Assembly (NCBI GenBank): GCA_019914945.1
Contig: CM034099.1
Coordinates: 6,572,001-6,636,000 of the forward strand
Direction of reading: 5' to 3'
DNA from: Typha latifolia
Taxonomy: Eukaryota > Streptophyta > Magnoliopsida > Poales > Typhaceae
Length of the DNA stretch: 64,000 bases
The notes below the pieces were generated by a model. The model saw only the letters and a list, made by a program, of their open reading frames with translations. It did no database searches and was not told the origin of the DNA. Of the stretch, positions 35,944-49,984 are shown piece by piece (the first letter of the stretch is position 1; each line of letters opens with the position of its first letter). The translations under genes and the position numbers were made by a program.

Positions 35944-37008
35944 AAGGGGTCGCCTGAGGTGAGGTTCTAAAAAAGGTTCAACTTTTTCTGCGCAAAATTG
36001 GAATTTTAACCCTTTGCTTTGCAATTCAATTAGTCCCGGGGTAGATAGGCTGGATAATTTATTCTCCCTTCTTTGATTAGGTATCGGATTTGTTCTTGGA
36101 ATGGTCCAAAATTAGGTTTAGATCATTTAATATGCTATTTCTCTTGTTTGTTTGATGCTCTTGATGTATGGTGTTATTGGTAATGCAAGGACCTGCTATG
36201 TACTGTAGAAAGCTATCCGACCAAAGAAGAATGTTGACATTTAGAAGGAAAAGCTTGCAGTTTCCTGTCCGTAGATTTGTAATTCACTTATTAGATGCAT
36301 ACGCCAAGTGCTACAGTACCTTCTCCTCCTCCTAGCAAATAATCTTGAAATGGGTGTTCGTTAATGTAATAACAGAATTTCCAGGAGAAAATGCTAGCTT
36401 GGGATAGATTCAGAAGTACTATTATTGCCATTAGTTGAATACAGTTTTAATTGTTTTAACATCTATATTCTCTGATGGGTGTGGAATTTATTCTTATTCA
36501 ATAGTATTCAATGTTCTGAGAGATTCTAGGTATCTTTAGATTCTAAATTGTTAAGTTTTACTTGAGTATAATTATTTGTATAAGACTGTGGACTTGGTAA
36601 TTTATTTGCTTTCGGAGTTTCACTGTGTATAATGTGATGAAGTGCTTAATTAACTGTGGTGAAATTGGAGATGAGTAGAACCACCAAGTTTCTTGACTAT
36701 GCTCGGCAAAAGATTCTATCAGGGGTCTCAATTGTGTCTTTTGAAGATGGTATTTGATATGATCTATTAATCTTAATTTGTTTTCGAGGAAGAGAAAGCT
36801 GTGTGTATGTATCTCTGGGTGTTGATTTAGTAATCTCCTCGGGTGCTTGTGAAGTGTAAGCAATGCAGTTGGTGTTATTCCATCCGCATCATGAGTTTTG
36901 CCATTTTTTTCTGCCTACTTTATTACCTGGCCTCTTGTACTGCTCATTATCCTATTCTTTGCATGCTTAATTCTTGGCTTTCCTTGGATTTCTGATTTAT
37001 AGATCACA
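35944..37008 (+). promoter_or_regulatory. miR398-type target site split by the SOD 5'UTR intron
   Basis: AAGGGGTCGCCTGAG at 35944-35958 ends at a GTGAGG splice donor. The next exon begins ATCACA at 37003-37008, after the acceptor TTTATAG. Joined, the 21 bases pair with miR398 (sequence recalled from memory) at 18 Watson-Crick positions plus one G-U, including the central cleavage region. They differ from the CSD1 leader site I recall from Arabidopsis at two or three bases. The site does not exist in unspliced RNA. The intron is 35959-37002. Confidence 0.75.
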
Positions 37009-37014
37009 TAGAAA

Positions 37015-38792
37015 ATGGTAAAGGCTGTTGCAGTTGTTGGCGGCAATGAGGGTGTCAAAGGCACAATCTACTTCAGCCAAGAGGGAGTGGGTAAACATAG
37101 TGCCATTGACAACTTCTTGTTGAATTTAGACTGCAACATTGAATTATGTCGGAAACTGATCCATTGCATTGCTTCTGTTTTTACTTTTTCTTCACTCTTC
37201 CATTGCTTAGGTCCCACAACTGTGACTGGAAGCATCTCTGGCCTCAAGCCTGGGCTTCATGGATTCCACATTCATGCACTTGGTGACACCACAAATGGCT
37301 GCGTGTCAACTGGTAGTCTGGTTCTTATCTCCATTGATGACTTTCCATCAAGATTCTATTGGATGTCAAGATGAGTTAGTTTATTGACTGCCCTAATTTT
37401 CTCTCATCATGAAGGGCCACATTTTAATCCTGCTGGAAAAGAACACGGGGCACCTGAAGATGAGATACGTCATGCTGGTGATCTTGGAAATGTGACAGCT
37501 GGCAATGATGGTAGGGTTCCTGCTCATTGTAATTCACCAATTTTACATGCCTATAAGATGAAAAGAATCTGTGATACTGGAGTCTATATTAATGGCTTTA
37601 TTCTTTATCTCTGTTATGATGCAATCATTCTACGGTGAATAACTCTGATGTTGGATTTTGTTGAATGTTCAGGGACTGCTCATTTTATTGTTGTTGACAG
37701 ACAGGTAATTAATTTCTGATGCTCTTGTTATTATGTTCTTGTTCTCTTGAAGTTCTTTTGAAGACTTAATTTATGTCTTATCTCATCACAGATCCCACTT
37801 TCTGGACCAAATTCCATCATAGGAAGAGCTGTGGTGGTCCATGCTGACCAGGATGATCTTGGAAAGGGTAATTGCTCTTCTTAATAAATTGCCATATTTT
37901 TTTCAACCTATTGTTGTCAGAGTGGGAAATATTTAGTTTCTCATTAGAACAGCTTCATGGTGGCTTTTTAGTGGTTATGCATCCGTCTTGGAGTTGCATT
38001 ATGAACAGCTAATGAAAAAAAAAACGAGTTGCTTTTTGATATCTTGTTTTATTAATGTTTTTCTATTGAATTTGGCTTTGTAAGAGTTTATCATTTCTTG
38101 TGTAGTCTTAACCAACTCTTCAGTGCAGTTATTGGAAGAAACATTTTAGGTGGGGCAGGAAGTTGTTTTCAAGAAAAATATTTGCATAAGTTGAAGTGCA
38201 TGTGTTGATTATGGAATTGAATTCTGGTTTTCTTGTTACCTTAAATTAAATTATTGAACCATGGACTTTTAATAGGAAAGAAACTTTAATACTACCAATG
38301 TCTGGTAACTAAGAATGCCATTTGTGTGTCCTCTATATTTTGAATCCTCCTCTTGTTCCAGTTTTATTGCAGTAGTGTGTTCTAGATTCTCACTTCTGAA
38401 TGCAGCTGTTCTGCTGCTCTTGCACCTAAACAGGCTTCAAATTTGGTATAATGTTTTTAGGAGCCTTTATCTCAGAACAATTGTTCCTAACGTTATCAGT
38501 TAGTTGAATTTTTATCTGCTATCCATAAACATATTAATATGTCGATTCTTCATCAATCATGTTATCTTATTTTAGGTGGACACGAGCTTAGCAAAACTAC
38601 TGGAAATGCAGGTGGAAGAATTGCTTGCGGTGGATTCCTTTTTCTCTCTTTTCTTTATTTTGATTCAGCCCTGCTGTGCATTTGTCAACTTGAAATTGGG
38701 TAAACCGAAGCTTAACAAGTATTTGTTTTTATTCGTATGAACTTCCAGGTATCATAGGGCTTCAGGAACATGTGACTTTTTCCAGATATTGA
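37015..38792 (+). CDS. Cu/Zn superoxide dismutase, cytosolic type
   Basis: Seven coding exons (37015-37090, 37211-37312, 37415-37510, 37673-37704, 37792-37867, 38576-38629, 38749-38792) give 159 residues. The enzyme dismutates superoxide to oxygen and hydrogen peroxide. Metal ligands are present: His45, His47, His62, His70, His79, Asp82 and His119. The disulfide Cys pair is Cys56/Cys145 and the active-site Arg is Arg142. There is no plastid transit peptide. Plant cytosolic forms usually end at GLQG at about 152 residues. Here GIIGLQ continues as EHVTFSRY, an eight-residue novel tail with no SKL-like peroxisomal signal. A non-coding first exon and a 1044-base intron precede the ATG. Regulation by miR398 is likely from the split site in the leader. 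Confidence 0.93.
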
Positions 38793-39799
38793 CGAAAATG
38801 AGTCGAGGATAAAATTTTGTACCTGGAACATTGTGAATACTTCTCCTTTGCTTATGTTGGAGGGGCATTTCTTACTTATTTCCAATGAGGAATCATAAGA
38901 ACCTATCATGCTGCCCCTTCTATACCAGAACACTCTTCAGGAAAACATTGTCTCATGCTTAATTTCACCCTTCATATCATTTTATCAGAGGAATCTTTCT
39001 GACTATGCTGCAACAGCTGGAACATGCACTTTGTTAACTATTTTGGTGCTAAGACAATGTGGAATTGCTGAGGATGTTAGTATGATTCTGTCCATATGAC
39101 TGCTATTTTAATCTTGGATGCAGTGGTATATGTAGAAGATGTTCTATCCAAATATGATTTCCAATGTTATTATTTTATATCTAAACTCTGAGCTCTTATG
39201 GAAATATCTGCCACAGTCATCAAACTGCGGTAGCGACGAAGGAAGCTATTTTTCTATCCCTTTGATGAAGGTGGCTGTTGACTTGTTTATTGATGATATT
39301 AATATTCTAACTCATAATTTTGAGATTGGTAAAACTAAGCATATTTTTGGGAAAGCAAATTAGTTCTCTGAGTAGGATCCTCAAATATGGGTAAATATGG
39401 GATAGTAGTTTTTCAACTGAGCTGTCCCAGTTTTTTGTCTTCAAATCTAAGGTAGCTTTTTTTAAGGTGGCTGATTTCTAATATATTTCTTTTTAATTTT
39501 TTAATATATATATATATATATATATAAGAATGAGACTAATAGCAATTACTATAGATTCCTTTTTCTCTTGTAAGAATGGCTTTAAACCCATGCGATTTGA
39601 TCTGGGTGCATTTTACATTGAATCCAAATTCATTTTGAATAACTTGGAAAAAAATTTCTATTGTAAATTTAATGTACGTGGGGGTGTAAATGGAAATATG
39701 TATTAATCTTGAACCTAATTTAATTGGAATAAACCTTGAATACAAGCCGTAATATTTAGTAAGTGGCATTTCTGTAATTGTAAGAATAGCAACTCCACC
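38793..39799. other. SOD 3' region and NAC alpha promoter, no gene seen
   Basis: AT-rich sequence with a (TA)n tract at 39505-39526. Short open frames at 38908-39099 and 39139-39363 show no family resemblance. The right end carries the NAC alpha promoter. Confidence 0.5.
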
Positions 39800-39870
39800 T
39801 ATATAAATTCCATCTGCTTCGCCGCCGCCGTCTCCTAATTTGGGTTTAGGGATATCATCTAGGGTTCTTC
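39800..39870 (+). promoter_or_regulatory. TATA box and telobox-like motifs of the NAC alpha gene
   Basis: TATATAAA at 39800-39807 stands about 90 bases before the ATG at 39895. The leader contains GGGTTTAGG and CTAGGGTTC, resembling the telobox motif frequent in promoters of plant translation genes. This suits a ribosome-associated product. Confidence 0.45.
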
Positions 39871-39894
39871 CTTTTAGCAGCGGCGCCTTTGACC

Positions 39895-43256
<3,362 letters not shown>

Positions 43257-44828
43257 CGCCCCAAGATTTCTCCAACAGGAACAAAGGTTGCTCAGTTTTC
43301 CTCCTAGTGATTTTGTGAGGATGCATGGACTGGAGGCATATTTAGCTTTTTATCATTCCTGTTGTATGAGTATGAGTAGTAATATCATCACGATTAGATT
43401 TTGTCACTTTCATTTTATGTATCCCTCGGGTTTTCTCGCATTCCGGATAAATGTAGACAAATTTGGTTTTCTCTGTCTCAATCTATTGTTTTATATTTCC
43501 AATATATAAATGCTATCTAGAAACCTTCCTACCTGCCTAACTGTTACATAAGGCTGTCAATTCTTCATCCATCTCTAGTCTCTACTCTGTTGAAAACTTT
43601 CTTTCCCAGTCTCTCCTATCCATCCAACCCCTCTTCTTGCTTCACTTTCAGCAATGATAAATACCCATTTTCACTACCTATGAAGTATAATTCTACATCT
43701 TTTACTCGTACTGGGGCTGAATTTTCTTGTAAAAGTATCTACATGATCTCCATCTTTCACATCCTAGTGCAGAAGATCAAGCCTTCTTAGTGTGTTAGTA
43801 GCTAAATCTAGAGAACTTATTGCCACTTGGAGTTCTCCAGCTGACTTCTCTCCTATAGTTTTTTTTTAAAAATTTATACTTGAGAAGTTTATCATCCGAT
43901 CAAAAAATGGAAAAGTTTAATTCCATTTGAGACCTACATCAACAATTAAGTGGGCGGGTAGCAGTTGTAACCATGGAGTTTAAATCATGTAAATTGATGC
44001 TTACTGAAACTGATTGAAACATACATAAATTCCTTGTCCAGCTAAACTGCTAGATTCCTATTAACTAGTCTATTTTCAACTGTTTTAGTAAGTGATATCT
44101 TGGTCATTAAAACATAATGTAATCTTATGATGCTATATCAATCATGATTCATGATATCTATCTTTCCTTTTTATTTGGGAATTTGGTTTTTTTTTTTAAT
44201 CCCATAAGCAATATCATACATTATTGCACCCCTCCTTATCATTAGGTTGGTGAACATAAAAGAATCACTCAGAGATGTTTGTCTTATATAATTATTAAAA
44301 TATATTTTTGTTCCAATTCCATCTTTTAATCTTTTTACAATTTACAATCAATGGTTAAACAATTAAATATATTTTATCTTCCTACACTTTTAATTAAATT
44401 ATAAATACAAATGTCGTTAATCTATTAACAAACTGCTTTGTTAAGTAGAGTTGACTTGGTGACATAAAATAAAAGTGCGGAAAAGTGAAATAATTTTTTT
44501 ATTCAAATCGGTAATTTGTTATTAAATTTAAAACTTAATGGTTACAACTTAATTAATAAGATAATTTTAGTCCTAATTACACTAGCTAAAATATATTAAA
44601 GTCTTTTATTTCCAACATTAGAGTTGAGTATGATATCCAATGTTTCGTCCTTCAACAGCTCACAAACACTGCCATTTATGGCCGTTTGGAAGTTGGGGGA
44701 GCATCAGAAGCCATTAATGCCTCCACCCAACTCTCCCAATCCAAAAATCTTCTCTCTTTCCTCGCACCAGCAAAAGCCCATACCTTAGCTTTCGGCATCT
44801 TCTCGCATTCCAATATCACCCCATCGCC
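43257..44828. other. NAC alpha 3' UTR and spacer
   Basis: The first roughly 250 bases after the stop are likely 3' UTR. The rest is AT-rich to about 44640, with no supported coding exon. The right end is the GPDH promoter. Confidence 0.5.
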
Positions 44829-44836
44829 GTATATAA
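44829..44836 (+). promoter_or_regulatory. TATA box candidate for the GPDH gene
   Basis: GTATATAAGAG lies about 240 bases before the inferred 5'UTR donor at 45075. A leader exon from about 44860 to 45075, an intron 45076-45437 (AAG|GTATGT ... TTGGCAG|AG) and a second leader exon from 45438 would precede the ATG at 45477. Confidence 0.45.
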
Positions 44837-44948
44837 GAGAGAGCTCGGAGAAGCCCAACTGCCCATCTCACTTCCCAACCACATTGCCGGCGATTTGTGT
44901 CGCAGTTGTGGGATTCGGTCGGGAGGAGTAGAGAAGAAAGGACTAAAA

Positions 44949-45459
44949 ATGCAAGGAAGGACAAGTCGGTATCAATAACTTTGGAGTCTCCGACACGAAA
45001 ACCACGACCTTTTCTATTATTTGTTTTTTTTTTTTGGGGGCGGTGGATGACCAAAATCTTAGCGGCATTGACAAGGTATGTAGTTGTTACTTGCGTCTTT
45101 GATGTTTGATTTTGGTGAGAGAGAGAGAGAGAGAGAGTTTGAAGGTTGGTAAAGAGGGATCCGTGCGATTTGCTAGATGCGCAATTAAGGAAGCTCGGCT
45201 GTTTTTGGTGTTTTGTCGAGAATTCTTTATGGTAAAAGAAGCGAAATTGTGTCTTGAATTTGGATTCTGGGGATATTTTCTTTTATCTGTTAATACTTGG
45301 GCTCTCAAGAAATCGTTGTCGTTATTGTTTGATAGAAGCTGTTCGAAGTACGAAAATTTCTGCTTTTAGTATAATGAGCTCTAGTTGATTTAGTCATATA
45401 ACTAGTACTGTAATTTCAAACATTTGTTGATTGGCAGAGTAATCCATCCGCAAATCTGA
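44949..45459 (+). other. Two upstream ORFs in the GPDH leader
   Basis: The first uORF (44949-44978) encodes MQGRTSRYQ. The second starts at 45047, runs to the donor at 45075 and continues after the inferred splice at 45438 to TGA at 45457-45459, encoding MTKILAALTRVIHPQI. Both end before the main ATG at 45477. A translational effect is possible but unproven. Confidence 0.45.
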
Positions 45460-45476
45460 AGACCGCTTGAGAGAAG

Positions 45477-46141
45477 ATGGTTGGCACTGTAGAAGGTGAT
45501 CAAACTTCTGCTCACTCAAATGGATCTCTTCACAGCACAAATGGTACTGAGGAAAGGCTGGATGAGCTCCGCCGGCTTCTTGGAAAATCTGATGGTGATC
45601 TATTGAAAATTGTTGGTATAGGGGCTGGTGCATGGGGGAGTGTGTTTGCCGCCCTCTTGCAAGATGCCTATGGTCACTTCCGTGAAAAGGTCCAGATCAG
45701 AATATGGAGACGGCCGCGGAGATCAGTTGATAGGTCCACAGCGGAGCATCTATTTGAGGTAATCAATTCGAGGGAAGATGTCTTGAGGCGTTTGATCCGT
45801 CGTTGTGCATATTTAAAATATGTTGAGGCGAGGCTTGGGGATCGAACACTCTATGCAGATGAGATTTTAAGAGATGGTTTCTGTTTAAACATGATTGAGA
45901 CACCTCTCTGCCCTATGAAGGTTGTAACTAACCTGCAGGAGGCTGTCTGGGATGCCGATATTGTAGTGAATGGTTTGCCTTCCACAGAGACAAGGGAGGT
46001 GTTTGAGGAGATAAGCAGGTATTGGAAGGAGAGGATTAGTGTTCCCATTATTATCTCTCTCGCAAAGGGTATAGAGGCTGCTTTGGATCCGGTTCCACGT
46101 ATAATAACACCTACACAGATGATCAGTTCTGCAAGTAAATC

Positions 46142-46181
<40 letters not shown>

Positions 46182-48802
46182 CAGTCCCTGCAGAATATGC
46201 TAATCAAGAGTATTACGTCGGATTCTTAGGCTAATAGTTTTATCACGCTGTATAAAAAAAAAAAGGAGAATGCTGAAATTGGTCTAGCAAAGCTTAGTCT
46301 ATTTGTTCATGTGTATGTATCAATTGTTGTTGCAAATTTATTTTGTCCTTTAGTGATAAATTTTATTGTCCTTTTATTACTCATATAGACATATCATAGT
46401 TATTATTATCTTCCCATAATTCTTCCTAGTAAGCATTAGATCTACTTTAAATTTCAAAGACAACTTTGACAATTCTTGTCAAAATTGCTGTTTCATTAAC
46501 TTAGATTTACTTGGGGTATTCTCAAAGTTATGATAATTTCATGTCTCTTTCCTTAATATCGTGTATAAGATATACTTCTTGAATTTAGCTTGTCATGTTT
46601 CAAGTTTGTCCACCTTCATCAAACTTTCTTATGTTCTTGGCATGTTTTCATTTTGTGATGATTGTGCCCATATCATGTTCCTTTGAGGCTTCTGTATCAA
46701 AGTTTGAGATATGATCTGCAGCTGGAGTTCCAATAGAGAACATTCTTTATCTTGGGGGTCCCAATATTGCTTCAGAAATTTACAACAAAGAATATGCTAA
46801 TGCTCGAATCTGTGGAGCTGACAAGTGGAGGAAACCTCTTGCTAAGTTTTTGAGGCAGCCACATTTCATCGTATGGGACAACAGTGATCTTGTCACTCAT
46901 GAAGTTATGGGTGGCCTTAAGAATGTCTATGCTATCGGTGCTGGTAAGTTTTTCTTTTCTTTCTGATAGTGCCTATTGATTGGTTCCTCTTAACCATTAT
47001 CAGATGGTGCACTTGGAACATGTATAGTATTTAACTCCTAATAAAATAAGGAGAACAATTGTAATCTATGGTGTATTATTCTCTGTATTTGTGATGCTAC
47101 CTTGTAATTTACCTTCCTCAGTCCACACTCTACATCTTTAAGGAAGCAGAGTGCATGAATGAAACCTACATACTCGAAGAAATGCTTTTAAATAGCTGAG
47201 CATACAAACTTTTTTGGAGTTCAATGGATCATACACTCATAATGCCAGGTCGCTGGATATGAAATCAAATCTGTTATCTTGGTTTAATCTCATAATATCA
47301 TGCATACAAGGTATAACTAGTTAAACTATTGTGATGTTTTGTCCTTCCAAAATTACAGATTTTGGTTTTGCAAGATGTATCGTATCGTAATTACATAAGT
47401 ATCTCCGAGATATATCCTATCATAAAAAATGCACTCTAATTTGTCCTGAACTCTAAACGGTAGTTTCCTTATCGCTTTTGTAACTTATTATCTGTAACTT
47501 CCACTGGTGTTGTATAAATGCGTTTATACGAGTAGATTCACATCTATGTAAAGATTGCAATTTTAGATTCTCCCTTCTCTTCTCAGAATCCTAATCTGTT
47601 TATGTTTACCCTATTTTTTAGGAATGGTAGCAGCTTTGACAAATGAGAGTGCAACAAGCAAATCAGTATACTTTGCTCACTGCACATCTGAGATGATATT
47701 TATCACTCATCTGCTGGCAGAACAGCCAGAGAAACTTGCTGGCCCCCTTCTAGCTGACACATACGTGACCCTACTAAAAGGTCGCAATGCATGGTATGGA
47801 CAAATGCTGGCCAAGGGAGAACTGAGTCCTGACATGGGTGATAGCATCAAAGGGAAAGGGATGATTCAGGTTTGATTATTGATCTTACTATGCAAATATT
47901 CCTGCAAGAAAAATGTCTGTGTGTATTAATTTCATCACTCTAAGCTACACATGATCCAGATGATATGTTGTGCTTCTAACTTGTCAAAATGATACAATTA
48001 AAGATCACATCATGTTAATAAGGCACTGAGCTTTGCATATGTATGTGTGTTGTGCTTTATTTGCATGTTGTAACATAAGGCGCATAAGAGGTTGCTTTGC
48101 TTTTTGTTTGGATTTTTGGTTTTGTTGCTCATCATTAACTATTCCATCCTGCAGGGTGTCTCTGCCATTGGTGCATTTTACGAGCTACTTGATCAGCCCA
48201 GCTTAAGTGTGCTGCATCCCAAGGACAATAAGCCTGTTGCTCCAGCTCAACTGTGCCCAATCCTGAAAAGGCTCTACAAAATACTAATAAAAAGGTTGAA
48301 ATTGTTTTCTTCACAATGTTGTCTCTAATCTCTCGATACCTTTCAGAAAAAGGATAGCCATCCTTCCCCAGATCCATCATTTGAATATGATTTCACTCAA
48401 GTGATATGTGCATTAGTTGCTAGTCTTTTTCTTTCACAAGTATTGATAGTATTGCAATCAGATAATTGTCTGCTTCAGATATCTTATAATGAACTTTACT
48501 GCTTTGTTATGTCCTGAATGCACGAGTCTCTAAAAGATCAAGTGCACACCCTTTCCTTTTCTAAGAATAAAAAACAGACGGCATACTACTGAAATCTGTT
48601 ACTCTGTTTGACATTGGTTTAGATTGCTTCTTTCAGTTAGACCTTGTTTAATTCGATCTTTTCATTTGGAATTTGCAGGGAACTTTGTCCGCAGGACATT
48701 CTTCAAGCACTAAGGGATGAAACCATGAATGATCCTCGGGAAAGGATCGAGATAGCCCAAAGCCATGCTTTTTACCGGCCATCACTTCTTGGTCAACCTT
48801 AA
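45477..48802 (+). CDS. NAD-dependent glycerol-3-phosphate dehydrogenase, cytosolic type
   Basis: Five coding exons (45477-46134, 46722-46943, 47622-47869, 48155-48294, 48679-48802) give 463 residues, like the Arabidopsis cytosolic GPDHc1 group (about 462, from memory). The enzyme interconverts dihydroxyacetone phosphate and sn-glycerol 3-phosphate with NADH, feeding glycerolipid synthesis and redox shuttling. The N-terminal Rossmann motif is [12 protein letters not shown], with GxGxWG at residues 49-54. LAKGIE and [12 protein letters not shown] carry the conserved catalytic lysines, and [18 protein letters not shown] is the C-domain signature. The N-terminal 40 residues are polar with no transit peptide. 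Intron 1 opens with a long CT microsatellite right behind the donor. Confidence 0.93.
46139..46182 (+). repeat. (CT)n microsatellite abutting the GPDH intron 1 donor
   Basis: CT repeats with one CG interruption start about four bases after the GTAA donor (46135). Frame read-through would add an artificial Ser-Leu tract, so a gene finder may miss the splice. Confidence 0.9.
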
Positions 48803-49984
48803 ACGCCAACTCCTGAATTTCTACAATGAAACAATTAGGAAAGGGATCTGATCTGTCATGCTGTAATGTATGATTTAGTTTTAAACTGGACTTGTTAGAG
48901 CTGATACTAGCATGCAGTTGCCTTGGTTCATATGTCGCACGTACTAAGAAGCTACTGTAGTACTGCACAAATTAGGTTGGTTTATCATGTATATTGGGAC
49001 AACAAATTGAAGTACAATAAATTGAGATCCTCCTAATTGAAATGGTGTGTGTGCAAATAAGCAGAATACCGTTTGTTTTGGCTAATGTTTTGCTTCTCAG
49101 TATCCTGTATTTAGAACTACATAAATCTTTTCTGGGTTCTTTTGATCTACAGATTTTTTTTTTTCAGAATCATTTTTGCACAAAATTTTCCAGATTTTTG
49201 AATAGTTCTCAACTTATTCTTGGTCAGTGATACTTTAAATGTATTTTTTTTCCCTTCTGTAGACAAGTGATTTCTGAATTGATAAAGAAGTATTAAAATG
49301 TTTAAAAGTTCTATCAAAAGATAAACTAATTGTCATAGGCAGTAGATCACCTGCAGTGTCGAAGGTAGGAAATGTGCTACAGTCTGTTTATGTGGAGAAT
49401 GAAATCCTTTGAGAACCAATGGAAAGTTGCCAAGTACCCGACTAATGTTCAATTGGTTTTCAAAGCAACTAATATAGCTCAACATCACATCAATCACGTC
49501 TTACATGAGGTAATGTTAGGCAAGGATAGAGGAACCTATTCGAGCCAAGGGAAAGACCAAAACAACAACAGAAACAACGCAAAGTCCCTTCAACCAATTT
49601 TAAGAAACACCAAAACATCAGGCCTCTATATATATTCCTTCCAGAGAGCAGAGGGGAAGCAAGATACATAATAATGGTTTTAGTGCCAGATTGCTTACAA
49701 TAATAGCATCTGCTGCTATCCAACACGGAATGACAGACAGGATCACTTAGACAGTATTCACATGAACATTACGATTCGTTAAAGAGCAATCAAAACAGTT
49801 CATCAACATGAAGGCTTCAAAATCAAAAACAAAAACAAAAGAGAGGATATCAGCTACATGAGGCAGTAAACATTCTTGGAGAATTGCAATTATCTAATAT
49901 AGCATATACAGAAAAGCTTCCCGACATTGAATAAATTGAAAGAAAAATGGTCTGAAAATATCACAGAATCTGTTACAACTGTGG
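48803..49984. other. Convergent 3' regions of GPDH and beta-adaptin
   Basis: The GPDH (+) and beta-adaptin (-) genes converge here. I see only AT-rich UTR and spacer sequence. The short open frame at 49372-49671 shows no family resemblance. Confidence 0.5.

Noticed and set aside
45851..46207. Antisense frame with Arg-Glu repeats
   Set aside because: It is a shadow of GPDH exon 1 and the adjoining CT microsatellite.
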